Source: Paractinoplanes maris (lineage in GTDB: Bacteria; Actinomycetota; Actinomycetes; Mycobacteriales; Micromonosporaceae). Taken from it: a DNA stretch of 64,000 nucleotides. The translations under genes were made by a program, and so were the position numbers. Below the pieces are notes generated by a model that was given only the letters and a program-made list of their open reading frames with translations, was not told the DNA's origin and did no database searches. Positions 15,518-25,156 of this stretch are shown here, in pieces. The stretch is taken from positions 806,001 to 870,000 of the forward strand of contig NZ_JALPVL010000001.1 of NCBI RefSeq assembly GCF_023544465.1, in the 5' to 3' direction. Positions within the stretch are counted from its first letter, which is position 1. Each line of letters begins with the position of its first letter.

Positions 15518-18180
15518 CCGCGCAGGGTCTGGGCGAAGCGGGCGGCGCCGTCCTGGAGGTCGGGGTGCTCGACGGCCAGCGCCATCGCGACGATCCGGTC
15601 GAACCCCAGACCGACCCCGTCGGCGTACGCGACGTCGAAGGCGGCATCGCCCAGAGCCGTACGCAGGGAGAGCTGCTGGGCCGACCAGAAGCGCCCGAAC
15701 ATCTCCGTCCGGCGGGCTCCGCGCGCCGCCTCGGCCCCGCCGAACAGCACCGCGGCGGTGGCCGGGTCGCCGCCCATCGCGCAGCGCACCGCGATGGCCG
15801 CCACCGCGTCGGCTGCGGCACCGCTGAAACCGTGCCGCAGCCGCGAGCGCAGCGCCACCACGAGGTGGTCGTGCGCGGCCACCAGGTCACCGCGACGCAG
15901 CGCGACCATGCCGAGCAGCCAGTCGACCGTGCGCCGGCCACGGTGCTCGGGGCAGCTCGCCTCGGCCTGCCGGGCCCCGCCGAGCAACTCGGCCGCCCCG
16001 GTCAGCTCATCGCGATGCCAGAGCAGCTCGGCCAGCGCGATCACGGCCGGCAGCGCCGACTCGGCCACCCCGCAGCGCTCGGCCTCGGCGATCACCTCAC
16101 GGCACAGGCGCTCGGCCTCGTCGTACCGCCCGGCCTCGATCAACGTGCTGCGGTGCCCGGCCAGTGAGCGCACCAGCAACGCGTGGTCCTCCTCGGCGCG
16201 GGCGATCCGCTCGGCCCGGTCGAGGAAACGGGTGCGCTCGGTGCGGTCGTCGGCCAGACCGGCGTGCACCAGGTGGGCGTAGGCCAGCATGACCGGCTCG
16301 ACATGCACCCCGTCGAGCCGCTGGTAAAGACGGGAGAGCAGGTCACGTCCTTCGGCGGCGCCGCCGTGCTCACGCCACCACGGGTCGAGGGCCAGAGCCA
16401 GGCGCAGACCGGAGCGGACACTCCCCCGGTCGGCGGCCCAGCGCAGGGCGGTCTCCCACTCGGCCACGTACGGGGCCAGCTCGGTCAGTGAGGTCGTCCG
16501 GGGCTGGCCGTCGGTGTCCACCACCACGGTGTCCAAGGTGTGCAGCGACCAGGCGACATGCCGGTCCCGGGCGGCGCGTTCGTCACCGGCCGCGGTGAGA
16601 CGCCGGGATGCGTACGCCCGCACCTGACCCGAAAGGCGGTAACGGGGCCCCGGCACGAGCTCGATGAGCGACTTGTCGGTCAGCTCGGAGAGCGCGCCGA
16701 TGGCCTCGACCCCGCACCACTCGACCGTGCCGAGGTCAACCGTGCTCGCGAAGACGGCGAGGCGGCGCAGCAGACCGGCGGCCGGGTTGCTGAGTGTCCG
16801 ATAAGACCAGTCCAAGTTGGCGGTCAGGCTCTCGTGCCGGTCGCCCGATCCGTCCCCGATGGGGTCGAGGGCCGCGAGCGGGTCGTCGAGGCGGGCCGCC
16901 AACTGCGCCGCCGAGAGCGAGCGCAGCCGGATCGCGGCCAGCTCCACCGCCAGCGGCGAGCCCTCCAACCGGGCGGCGACCTTGGCCAGGTCGGCGTGGT
17001 CCTCGATCGGGGCCGCCCGGCCGCCGCGCGCCTCGGCGGTGCGCTCGGAGAGCAGAGCGAAGACGTCCGCGGGCGACAGCGACGGGATGTTCCAGACGAG
17101 TTCGCCGGGCACGTTGAGCGGCACCCGGCTGGTCACCAGCACGTCGAGACGGGGGCAGCGGGCGAGCAGCCGGCGGATGAGGGTCGCGCACGCCGCCGGC
17201 GCGGCGTCCGCGGTCTGCAGGACAAGGAGCATCTGCCGCTGCCCGCAGTGCTCGAGCAAGGTGTCGAACACGGGACGGCCGGGCTCGGTCCGCACGCCCA
17301 CGGCCGCGGCCATCGCGGCGGCCAGGTCAGCCGGGGCGGCTTCCGCGTCGAGGGTCCAGACCCCGTGCGGGTACGCGTCCAGGAGCTGCTCGGCCGCGGC
17401 GAGCGCCAGCCGCGTCTTGCCGGACCCGCCGGGCCCCGCCACGGTGACGACCCGGCGGTTGCGCATCAGGGTGGTGAGGTCGGCCAGCTCGGTCCGGCGG
17501 CCCAGGAAGGCGGTCAGCGGGACCGGAAGGTTGTGGACGGCGGCGCCCGGGGCGCGCGGCGCGGGAAAGTCGCGTTCCAGGCCGGAGGCGAGGATCTGGA
17601 AGAGACGCTCGTCGTCGTCGAACCCGCGCAGGCGATGCGGACCCAGGTCGAGCAGCTCGACATCGGAACCCGGCGTCGGTGGCGCGGGCTCGCCCAGACG
17701 CGGCCGCGGCACGGTCAGCGCGAACGGGACAGGCGCGCCGGAGGTGAGGACGGCCAGCATCGTCGCGCCGGAGCAAAGGATCTGTCCGCCATGCGCAGCC
17801 GAGGCGACCCGCGAGGCCCGGTGGACCTCGGCGCTGGCGTACTCGCCCCCGACCGGCCGGGCCGGGCCGGTGTGCATGCCCATGCGGACCTTCGGCGCGA
17901 CCTCCACGCTGGGCCAGTCATGTGCGGACAGTTGCCGTTGAGCCTCCACACAGGCCGCGATCGCGTCAACCGGGTCCGAGAAGGCGATGAAAAAGCTGTC
18001 ACCCTCGGTGAAGAGTTCGACACCGCCGAAGTCACTCAACGCGGATCTCATCACGGAGCGGTGATCACCGAGAATCGAGCCGTAGTCGTCACCGAGCATC
18101 CGGGCCAAGCGAGTCGAGCCTTCAATGTCGGTGAACACAAAGGTCACCAGGCCACTCGGTAGCACGGTCGGTCCCGACAC
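15514..18180 (-). CDS. Cyclase-domain / STAND ATPase / TPR regulator
   Basis: An 888-residue multidomain regulator. The N-terminal class III nucleotidyl cyclase homology domain (about 10-180) has FVFTDIEGSTRLARML and FTEGDSFFIAF. A STAND/NB-ARC ATPase follows (P-loop VAGPGGSGKTRLA near 240; LVTSRVPL, GSPLAVELAA), then a long helical TPR-like C-terminus. No C-terminal LuxR helix-turn-helix is seen. The position that usually holds the base-selecting Lys is not Lys, and the usual Asn before the catalytic Arg is His (VHRASR), so activity is doubtful. The GTG at 18180 has GGAGG 8 nt upstream; earlier in-frame starts lack one. Confidence 0.82.
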   Translation of the reverse strand: MSGPTVLPSGLVTFVFTDIEGSTRLARMLGDDYGSILGDHRSVMRSALSDFGGVELFTEGDSFFIAFSDPVDAIAACVEAQRQLSAHDWPSVEVAPKVRMGMHTGPARPVGGEYASAEVHRASRVASAAHGGQILCSGATMLAVLTSGAPVPFALTVPRPRLGEPAPPTPGSDVELLDLGPHRLRGFDDDERLFQILASGLERDFPAPRAPGAAVHNLPVPLTAFLGRRTELADLTTLMRNRRVVTVAGPGGSGKTRLALAAAEQLLDAYPHGVWTLDAEAAPADLAAAMAAAVGVRTEPGRPVFDTLLEHCGQRQMLLVLQTADAAPAACATLIRRLLARCPRLDVLVTSRVPLNVPGELVWNIPSLSPADVFALLSERTAEARGGRAAPIEDHADLAKVAARLEGSPLAVELAAIRLRSLSAAQLAARLDDPLAALDPIGDGSGDRHESLTANLDWSYRTLSNPAAGLLRRLAVFASTVDLGTVEWCGVEAIGALSELTDKSLIELVPGPRYRLSGQVRAYASRRLTAAGDERAARDRHVAWSLHTLDTVVVDTDGQPRTTSLTELAPYVAEWETALRWAADRGSVRSGLRLALALDPWWREHGGAAEGRDLLSRLYQRLDGVHVEPVMLAYAHLVHAGLADDRTERTRFLDRAERIARAEEDHALLVRSLAGHRSTLIEAGRYDEAERLCREVIAEAERCGVAESALPAVIALAELLWHRDELTGAAELLGGARQAEASCPEHRGRRTVDWLLGMVALRRGDLVAAHDHLVVALRSRLRHGFSGAAADAVAAIAVRCAMGGDPATAAVLFGGAEAARGARRTEMFGRFWSAQQLSLRTALGDAAFDVAYADGVGLGFDRIVAMALAVEHPDLQDGAARFAQTLRG

Positions 18181-18713
18181 GGTTGAACCTCCGCCCCCTT
18201 TGGGAAGTCGCGTATCATGCTGACGTATCACAGCGTCACCGGCCATCGTAGGAACGGACAGTGACCGTCGACCCGCCACGGCCGACCCCGGACGAAGGAA
18301 CTGTCCGGTTGCGTACAGCACTACGCGTGACGTAACGAAATGGATCGAGCTGAGTCACGCCGCAGTCGGCCAGTTCCGGCCACCCTTTCGGCGGTCCCCG
18401 CAGGGGGCCACCTGTGCGACGCCCCGGACCGGTAGACCGAGTCGCTTGTCTAGCCGTTTCGCGCAGCTAGATCATCATATTTCCGACGGTCCTGCCGGAG
18501 GTCGCACCAGCGGTCCGCCAAAGGAGAAAGATCAGCCTCGCGATGACGTCATCCCACGATCCGGGAGACCGCGCGCGAGTCCCCTGGCGTCGGCCCGGGC
18601 GGTGGCCGTCCGGGCTGGGTGTCAGGGCATGCGCCGCCGGACAATGGGGGACGTCGGGCCGGCTGACCCTCCCGCGGGTGACCCGGCGAAGCTGTGGGTG
18701 CGGCTTGCCGGGT
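18181..18713. other. Non-coding upstream region of the cyclase/STAND gene
   Basis: No convincing gene is seen. It holds a repeated CGTATCA (18211 and 18224) close to the regulator start, a run of hairpin-prone GC sequence near 18380-18430, and a perfect 12-bp palindrome GATGACGTCATC at 18542-18553. It passes into the tandem array that starts near 18714. Confidence 0.6.
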
Positions 18714-19199
18714 GCGTGAGGGACGGGGTGCCCGGGCGGCTTGATCGGTCCGTGACCGGGCGGCTCACCGGGTGCGTGCCGATCTGGTCGGCCGGGTGCG
18801 TGACCGAATAGGTCGGCCGCGTGCCTGCCAAGCAGCTCAGTTAGATGCGTGACTAAGCAGGTCGGGGCGGGTGCGATGACCGAGCAATTGGGTCAGGGAC
18901 GATCACCGAGCAGGCTGTCAGTGGCGTGACCGAGCAGTCCGGCCAGAAGCGATCACCCAGCAGTCCGGCCAGAAGCGATCGCCCAGCAGCCCGACCGGTG
19001 GCGTGACCGGCAGTCCGGCCAGAGGCGCCACCAGCAACTCACCCTGGAGCGTGACCGAGCAACTCAGACGCGTGCGTGAGCGAGCATTTTGGGTGGGTGC
19101 GCTCAACCGAAAGAGCCGGCCAGATGCGTGACCGAGCACTGTGCCGATGCGATGACCGAGCAGTCCGGCCGGATGCGTGACCAAGCGGCATGCCGGGTC
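18714..19199. repeat. Degenerate tandem array, about 25-bp period, non-coding
   Basis: About 17 imperfect head-to-tail units run from 18774, plus two or three weaker ones from 18714. The consensus is near GATGCGTGACCGAGCAGTCC followed by GGCCR. GCGTG/GCGAT anchors fall at 18774, 18798, 18823, 18847, 18873, 18899, 18924, 18949, 18975, 19001, 19025, 19049, 19074, 19099, 19126, 19149 and 19175, giving spacings of 23-27 and a mean of 25.06. The period is not a multiple of three and varies, so it is not a protein repeat. There are no unique spacers, so it is not CRISPR. Confidence 0.9.
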
Positions 19200-19419
19200 A
19201 GCAGCAGGCGCCACCGCCACAACAACCGCCGCCCGCGGCCGGGGCGGCCGGGCCGGACGCGGCGGCACCGCCGCGACCGGTCACAGAGACGGCCGACAGC
19301 AGCTTCACCGTGTCGGCATGACCCTGAGGGCACGCCGAAGGGGCGGAAGCCTCGCTCATCGGCCGGTTGACCTCGAACGTGTCGCCGCACGCGCGGCAGC
19401 GGAACTCGTAACGCGGCAT
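19198..19419 (-). CDS. FmdB-type zinc ribbon protein
   Basis: A 73-residue small protein. The N-terminal FmdB/CxxC ribbon is MPRYEFRCRACGDTFEV with a second metal-binding pair at CPQGH (about 30-34), then a Gly/Ala linker and a Cys-rich tail (GGGCCGGGACC). Proposed for the family as a putative regulator, but real function is unknown. The ATG at 19419 gives the conserved family start; no good ribosome site is seen and the longer upstream frame is a shadow. Its 3' end abuts the tandem array. Confidence 0.85.
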   Translation of the reverse strand: MPRYEFRCRACGDTFEVNRPMSEASAPSACPQGHADTVKLLSAVSVTGRGGAAASGPAAPAAGGGCCGGGACC

Positions 19420-19544
19420 GGGAGCAGCGTAGGGCCTCCGACCGGCGGTGGGACAACCAGCCGGTGCGTTCATGCGCCAGTTATCCACAGGCGTCAACAC
19501 GGGCCCCTCCTCGCGGGCCCCGGTTGGGTAGTGTCGTCCGCGTG

Positions 19545-21620
19545 GTGGAGCGGCAGGAGAAACCGGTGGCAGGGCCCGAGCTGAGAGCTGCGGCCCCACA
19601 TGAGGGCGGCCCGCTGGCGAGCTCAGGCGCGGCTCCTCTCGAAAGCGCAGCACCACCGCCCGACGCCGACAAAAAGCCTGCCGCGCTAGCTGGTGACACC
19701 AAAGAATCAGCCACGTCGCCGACCGACAGCAAACAGCCAGCCGCGTCTCCGACCGACAGCAACAAGTCGAGCGCGTCGCCGACCAACAGCGACCAGTCGA
19801 GCGCGTCGCCGACGTACGGCAGAGAACCAGCCGCATCCCCGGCCGTGCCGGCGGCTGACGGTGAAGAGCCGGCACTTCCTGCTGCCGACGGTCACGAGAA
19901 GGAAGCCGCGGAATCGCCCGCCAAGGCCGCTGACAGTGCGAGCGACTCAACGAACAAGCAGGCCGCGATTCCACCGGTCGCCACTCCCGCAAACGCGACC
20001 CCCACGAACGCGAACCCTGCGAACTCAACTCCCACGAACGCGAGCCCTACGAACGCGAACCCTGCGAGCTCAACTCTCACGGGCGCGCCCCCTACGAACG
20101 CAAATCCTGCGAGCTCAACTCCCACGGGCGCGCCCCCTACGAACGCAAATCCTGCGAACTCAACCCTCACGGAGGCGAGCCCTGCGAACTCACCTCAGAC
20201 GGGCACGGCGGCTTCTGGCGCTGACTCGAGCAGCAGCAAGTCGCTGCATGACCCGGCACAAAGGACCGGCGACAGCCTGACGTCCACCAATGCAACACCG
20301 GGAACTCAGACGGGCCCGCCGCCAAGCGGGCCGGCGAAGCTTGGCGCGGCCGGATCTGATGCGACGGCGGCGGCGGGAACGACGGCGGCCGGGACAGCAC
20401 CGGCGGGAACGACGGCGGCCGGGACAGCACCGGCGGCGGGAACGACGGCGCCTGGGACAGCTGCGGCGGGAACGACGGCAGCCGGGACAGCGGCGGCGGG
20501 AACGTCGGCGCCCGGGACAGCGGCAGCAGGAACGACGGCGGCCGGGACAGCGGCGGCTACTGCTGTGGCTGTGCGGAGGCCGGGGCGGTTGCGGCGGGCT
20601 GCGCCGGTTCGGGCGGTGGGGCGTGTGGGGCGCAGCACTGCGGCCTGGGCCAAGCGCCCGAGTGGGCGGCTCATCGTCCCCGCGGTCATCGCCGTTTTGT
20701 TGCTGGGGGCGGCGGGCACGGCCGGGGCCTATCTCGTGCCGGAGGCCCTTCAGTCGGCGCCCTCACCGAGTGCCACGCCCGGGTTCCCACTCGATGCCGC
20801 CGGTGGCCTGCCCACGGCGGGCCAGTCCGGCGGGGCCCCCGGTGGATTGCCGGGCGGGCTGCCGGGCGGGCTGCCGGGGACCGTGGGCGGCGGGCAGCCA
20901 GGCGATCCGGGGGCGGTGCCGGGCGGCGTCACGGGTGGACTGCCGGGCGGCACGGGCGGGGTCACCGGCGGGCTGCCTGGTGCGACCGTTCCCACCGGGG
21001 CGGTGGGTGCGACCGGTGGGCCGGCGACCGGGGTGCAGACGGGTGCTCGGCCGGCCGATGCGATGGCCAACTGGGCCGGGCCGATGGGCACCCGGCTCGG
21101 TATCCCGGTGGTTGCCATCCAGGCGTACGGCTACGCCGAGCTGGTCCTGCAGCGCACCACCCCCGCCTGCCGCCTGAGCTGGACGACCCTGGCCGCGCTG
21201 GCCAAGATCGAGTCGTCGCACGGGGCGGCCAACGGGGCTGTTCTCTCCACCGACGGCACGGCTCTTCCGCCGATCTACGGGCTGCCGCTCGACGGTAAGG
21301 GCGGCCGGCAGTTGATCCCGGACACTGATCGGGGCGCGCTCGACCAGGACACCACCTATGACCGGGCCGTGGGGCCGCTGCAGTTCATCCCGGCGACCTG
21401 GAACTCCTACAAGGTGGACGCCGACAACAACGGTGTGGCCGACCCCAATGACATCGACGATGCGTCACTGACCGCAGCCACTTATCTGTGCCAGGGCGGG
21501 CGCGACCTCACCAAGCCCGATGCCTGGTGGGATGCGATCCTCTCGTACAACGCGGTGCGGCCGTACGCTCAGAAGGTGTTCGACGCGGCGAACGACTACG
21601 GGCGCCGGTCGCGGAGTTGA
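19545..21620 (+). CDS. Membrane-anchored lytic transglycosylase with long low-complexity N-terminus
   Basis: A 691-residue protein predicted to cleave peptidoglycan. Residues 1-375 are low complexity and predicted cytoplasmic: SPTDSN-type repeats, then NANPASSTPTG repeats, then AGTTA pentapeptides. One membrane helix (about 376-398, LIVPAVIAVLLLGAAG) follows, then a Gly/Pro linker of GGLPG type. The extracellular transglycosylase domain spans about 500-690, with catalytic Glu556 in AKIESSHG and AVGPLQFIPATW and ILSYNAVRPYAQKV motifs. The start is uncertain: GTG at 19542 or 19545, no ribosome site. The cytoplasmic extension is unusual for this enzyme class. Confidence 0.8.
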   Translation: MERQEKPVAGPELRAAAPHEGGPLASSGAAPLESAAPPPDADKKPAALAGDTKESATSPTDSKQPAASPTDSNKSSASPTNSDQSSASPTYGREPAASPAVPAADGEEPALPAADGHEKEAAESPAKAADSASDSTNKQAAIPPVATPANATPTNANPANSTPTNASPTNANPASSTLTGAPPTNANPASSTPTGAPPTNANPANSTLTEASPANSPQTGTAASGADSSSSKSLHDPAQRTGDSLTSTNATPGTQTGPPPSGPAKLGAAGSDATAAAGTTAAGTAPAGTTAAGTAPAAGTTAPGTAAAGTTAAGTAAAGTSAPGTAAAGTTAAGTAAATAVAVRRPGRLRRAAPVRAVGRVGRSTAAWAKRPSGRLIVPAVIAVLLLGAAGTAGAYLVPEALQSAPSPSATPGFPLDAAGGLPTAGQSGGAPGGLPGGLPGGLPGTVGGGQPGDPGAVPGGVTGGLPGGTGGVTGGLPGATVPTGAVGATGGPATGVQTGARPADAMANWAGPMGTRLGIPVVAIQAYGYAELVLQRTTPACRLSWTTLAALAKIESSHGAANGAVLSTDGTALPPIYGLPLDGKGGRQLIPDTDRGALDQDTTYDRAVGPLQFIPATWNSYKVDADNNGVADPNDIDDASLTAATYLCQGGRDLTKPDAWWDAILSYNAVRPYAQKVFDAANDYGRRSRS
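19700..20562 (+). repeat. Low-complexity coding repeats of the transglycosylase gene
   Basis: Three blocks: 30-33-bp units for SPTDSN/SPTNSD (about 19700-19850); 33-39-bp units for NANPASSTLTGAPPT (about 19990-20180, three to four near-identical copies); and 15-bp units for AGTTA/AGTAP (about 20371-20562, more than ten copies). All keep the reading frame. Confidence 0.85.
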
Positions 21621-21708
21621 TACCGATTCATGCACGCAGAGTTACCGATCCTACACATTTACGGTCGGAGCACTTCCCAGACGCTGCGCTTACCGGCAAG
21701 CTGTACGG

Positions 21709-22728
21709 GTGAGGGTGCGTGAATGGGATCCCCGGGCCGCCTCGGCGGCGGAGATCCGGTCGCTCGTGGAGACGGTGAACACCGTGCTCGCCGCCGACCT
21801 CCCCGACGACCCCCCGTGGGTGGACGGTCAGGTCCGCGACTATCTCGCCGAGACGATGCCCGGTGAGCGGCGGATCAGCTGGGTGGCCGAGGACGATCGG
21901 CTCCCCGAGGGCGAGAGCGAGATCTTCGCTCACATCAGCATGCTGCTGCTCGGTGACATCGGCGTGCTCGAGGTCATCGTGCAGCCCCGCCTGCGACGGC
22001 GCGGGCTCGGCCGCCAGCTCATCGCCGTGGCGGCCCGCCGGGCCTACCTGGAGGGTTTCTCCACCATCGGTGTCGAGGCCATCGGCGGCACCCCGGCCAT
22101 CGCGTTCTACGAGGCGCTCGGGTTCGAGCGGGAGTTCATCGAGACCCGCAGCGTGCTGACGCTGTCCAACGTGGACTGGCCGGCGCTGACCGTCATGTCC
22201 ACCAGCATCGGCGCCGGCTATCGGGTCGAGTTCCACCCCGGCGGCCCGCCCGAGCACCTGCTCGAGGCCTATGCGCAGGCCAAGCTCGAGGCGCCCGACG
22301 ACGAGGACGACCTCGACCTGGCCCCTCGCTCGTCCGACCCGCAGCGGCTGCGCGACTCGCTCGACACGCTGCACAAGCGCGGCCTGAAGCCCTACATCGT
22401 GCTCGCCCTGCACGACGAGACCCAGGTCGTCGCCGGCCTGACCGAGGTCGTCGTCCCGGCCCATCACCCCGAGCGGGCCGACCAGTACGACACGATCGTC
22501 GTGCGCGACCACCGCGGCTACGGCATCGACCGGGCGATCAAGGCCCGCATGCTGTTCGAGCTGCGATCGGCCGAGCCCGGCCTGCGTGAGGTGCAGACCT
22601 GGAACGCCCAGCACAACGAGTCGATGCTCAAGGTCAACGCTGAGCTGGGTTATCAGGCCGACCGCGACTGGTACGAGTACGGTGCCGACGTCGCGCAACT
22701 GGTTCAAAGCTTGGAGTCCATCGACTAA
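21709..22728 (+). CDS. Two-domain GNAT acetyltransferase
   Basis: A 339-residue protein with two GCN5-like folds. The first (about 1-160) has the acetyl-CoA loop VQPRLRRRGLGRQL and IAFYEALGFERE. The second (about 170-339) has VVRDHRGYGIDRAIKARM with WNAQHNESMLKVNAELGY. The arrangement resembles MshD (mycothiol synthase), but local identity is not clear enough to assign it; other tandem GNATs are common in actinobacteria. Two GTG codons (21709, 21715) are possible starts. It lies 52 bases upstream of the secreted nuclease. Confidence 0.82.
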   Translation: MRVREWDPRAASAAEIRSLVETVNTVLAADLPDDPPWVDGQVRDYLAETMPGERRISWVAEDDRLPEGESEIFAHISMLLLGDIGVLEVIVQPRLRRRGLGRQLIAVAARRAYLEGFSTIGVEAIGGTPAIAFYEALGFEREFIETRSVLTLSNVDWPALTVMSTSIGAGYRVEFHPGGPPEHLLEAYAQAKLEAPDDEDDLDLAPRSSDPQRLRDSLDTLHKRGLKPYIVLALHDETQVVAGLTEVVVPAHHPERADQYDTIVVRDHRGYGIDRAIKARMLFELRSAEPGLREVQTWNAQHNESMLKVNAELGYQADRDWYEYGADVAQLVQSLESID

Positions 22729-22780
22729 GCTCAACCTCCTGCGACCGGACGCCCGACCGCCGGTCCGCCGTGGAGGCGCC

Positions 22781-25156
22781 GTGCTGGGTCACCGGATGTT
22801 GCCGCTGCTAGCTGTGGCCGCCCTACTCGTTCCCGGCACCGCCCACGCCGCCGCGGCGGACGACCCGCTCACCGTCGGCGCCGTGCAGGGCCCGACCGCC
22901 CGATCCCCGTACGCCCCGGCCACCGGCAACGGCTCGAGCGCCGCGAAATATCAGGTGCGCGGCGTGGTCACCCAGCTCACGCTGGCCCACACCAGCGCCG
23001 GCGCCGAGCAGCACGGGTTCTTCCTGCAGAGCCGCCGGAGCCTGACCGACGGCGATCCGGCCAGCTCCGACGGCGTCTTCGTCTTCCTCGGCACCTTCAC
23101 GACGCTGATCGGCGGCTACACGCCCCGGGTGGGCGACGAGATCGTCGTCAGCGCGCGGGTCGCCGAATACTTCAACCTCACCCAGCTGACCAGTGCCGAG
23201 TGGGTGTCGACCATGGCCACCGGCCTCGACGTGGCGGCCGAGGTGCGCATCGACGACGCTGTCCCGCCGGCCGACCGGGCGGCGGCCGACGCCTTCTGGG
23301 AGCAGCACGAGGGCGCCCAGCTCCGGGTGCGGGCCGGCGCCGGCGTCGTCTCGAACACCAAGACGTACGCCTCCACCCAGGACGCCGAGGTGTGGCTCGT
23401 CGACCGGGACGACCCGTTGCTGAAGCGGGCCGACCCGTACGCCCGGCGGGTCTTCCGCGACGCCCATCCACTCGACGACGTGCCCGGTGCGGCCGACAAC
23501 GGCAACGGAAACCGGATCATGCTCGGCCCGCTGGGCGTCAAGTCCGCCGGCCGGGCGCTACCGCCGGCGCGCACCTTCGACACGACCACCGGCGACGCGA
23601 TCGGCGGCGTCTATTACGCCTTCAACAAGTACGGCATCCAGGTCGCCGGCGTCGCCTTCCGGGCCGGCGCCGACCCGGCCGCCAACCAGCCGCCGCGCGC
23701 CGCCGACCGCCGGCGCGAGGTGGCGATCTCGACGTTCAACGTGGAAAACCTGTACGACTTCCGCGACGACCCCCACGACGGCTGCGATTTCACCGGCAAC
23801 AGTGGCTGCCCGGGCGTCAACCCGCCGTTCGACTACGTGCCCGCGAGCCAGGCCGCCTACGACACCCGGCTCGCCCGGCTGGCCCGGCAGGTGACCGCCG
23901 ACCTGCACAGCCCCGACCTGATCCTGGTGCAGGAGGCCGAGGACCAGGACATCTGCCGGGTGGTGAGCAAGACCCTGACCTGCGGCCCGGCCGACAACGC
24001 GGACGGCCGGCCGGACACGTTGCAGGAACTCGCGCTGACCATGAGCAAGACCGGCGGCCCGGCGTACGAAGCGGCGTTCGACCGTAGCGGCGCCGACGCC
24101 CGCGGCATCGTGTCGGCGTTCCTCTACCGCACCGACCGCCTGTCCCTCGCCCCGGCCGCCCCGACCGACCCCGTGCTGGGCTCGTCACCGCAGGTCGCCT
24201 ATCGCGGGACGGCTCTGCCGGGCAACACCGACGTCGCCAATCCGAAGACGCTGAACGCGGTGCTGCCGGCCGACGTCGACCGCTCGACCGGCGTGGACGG
24301 CGAGAATGTCTACACCCGAGCGCCGCAGGTCGGTCTGTTCGACGTGCGGGCGGCGCCCGGCGCGTCCGACACCTACCAGCTGTGGGCGGTCAGCAACCAC
24401 TTCTCCTCGGGTCCCGACACCCGGGTCGGGCAGCGGCGCGAGCAGGCGGCGTACGGGGCGGCGATCACCGACGCGATCGAGGTGGCCCATCCGAACGCGC
24501 GGGTGGTGCTCGGCGGCGACCTCAACGTCTTCCCGCGGCCCGACGACCCGACGCCGGCCGAGCCCGGTGATCAGCTCGGCCCGCTCTATGCGACCGGGCT
24601 GCACAACCTCTGGGACGACCTGGTCGCCGACGCGCCGTCGTCGGCCTACTCGTATGTCTTCGAGGGGCAGGCTCAGACGCTCGACCAGCTCTTCGTCAAC
24701 GACGGGCTGCACGGCGACCTGATCGAGATGCGCTCGGCCCACGTCAACGCCGACCACTCGGAGACCGACACGCGGGGGCTGAGCGACCACGACCCGCAGG
24801 TGGCGCGGTTCGAGTCGCGAGCCGGGCTGACGGCCGGGGACGCGAGCGTCGTCGAGGGCGACACCGGCCGGGCTCCGCTGATCTTCCCGGTCACGCTCAC
24901 CCGGCCGCTGACCACGGCGTTGACGGTCTGTGCGGCGACCGTGCCCGGTCCGGCGACCCTGCCCTATGCCGACTACGACCCGTACCTGGGCTGCCGGACC
25001 ATTCCGGCCGGCGCGACCAGCGTCGGCTTCCCGATCCAGGTGCGCGGCGACCGCCTGCGCGAGCGCGACGAGCAACTCACGCTCGAGGTGGCCGCGCTCT
25101 CTCCCGTACGCGTTCTGGACGGCACCGGAACCGGCACCATCAAGAACGACGACTAG
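22781..25156 (+). CDS. Secreted endonuclease/exonuclease/phosphatase with Calx-beta domain
   Basis: A 791-residue extracellular nuclease, ExeM/NucH-like. It has a signal peptide (1-23, [16 protein letters not shown]), an N-terminal beta-rich domain (about 30-300), and an EEP catalytic domain (about 310-690) with [20 protein letters not shown] (Glu), [11 protein letters not shown] (Asp/Asn) and [10 protein letters not shown] (Asp-His). The C-terminal Calx-beta domain (about 695-790) ends TGTIKNDD. Likely metal-dependent hydrolysis of extracellular DNA for phosphate or nutrient release. The GTG at 22781 has GGAGG 5 nt upstream. Ends in a 4-base overlap with convergent hemB. Confidence 0.9.
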   Translation: MLGHRMLPLLAVAALLVPGTAHAAAADDPLTVGAVQGPTARSPYAPATGNGSSAAKYQVRGVVTQLTLAHTSAGAEQHGFFLQSRRSLTDGDPASSDGVFVFLGTFTTLIGGYTPRVGDEIVVSARVAEYFNLTQLTSAEWVSTMATGLDVAAEVRIDDAVPPADRAAADAFWEQHEGAQLRVRAGAGVVSNTKTYASTQDAEVWLVDRDDPLLKRADPYARRVFRDAHPLDDVPGAADNGNGNRIMLGPLGVKSAGRALPPARTFDTTTGDAIGGVYYAFNKYGIQVAGVAFRAGADPAANQPPRAADRRREVAISTFNVENLYDFRDDPHDGCDFTGNSGCPGVNPPFDYVPASQAAYDTRLARLARQVTADLHSPDLILVQEAEDQDICRVVSKTLTCGPADNADGRPDTLQELALTMSKTGGPAYEAAFDRSGADARGIVSAFLYRTDRLSLAPAAPTDPVLGSSPQVAYRGTALPGNTDVANPKTLNAVLPADVDRSTGVDGENVYTRAPQVGLFDVRAAPGASDTYQLWAVSNHFSSGPDTRVGQRREQAAYGAAITDAIEVAHPNARVVLGGDLNVFPRPDDPTPAEPGDQLGPLYATGLHNLWDDLVADAPSSAYSYVFEGQAQTLDQLFVNDGLHGDLIEMRSAHVNADHSETDTRGLSDHDPQVARFESRAGLTAGDASVVEGDTGRAPLIFPVTLTRPLTTALTVCAATVPGPATLPYADYDPYLGCRTIPAGATSVGFPIQVRGDRLRERDEQLTLEVAALSPVRVLDGTGTGTIKNDD

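Noticed and set aside
18543..18719. Small plus-strand ORF after AAAGGAGAAAG
   Set aside because: The ribosome-like sequence is 14 or more bases from the ATG, the product is low complexity, and the frame runs into the degenerate repeat array.
18714..19199. CRISPR array
   Set aside because: Repeats are contiguous and imperfect, with no unique spacers of constant length and no cas genes nearby.
22781..25156. Alkaline phosphatase or 5'-nucleotidase
   Set aside because: The catalytic domain has the EEP motifs (QEAED, GGDLNV, SDHDP), not those of metallophosphatases.
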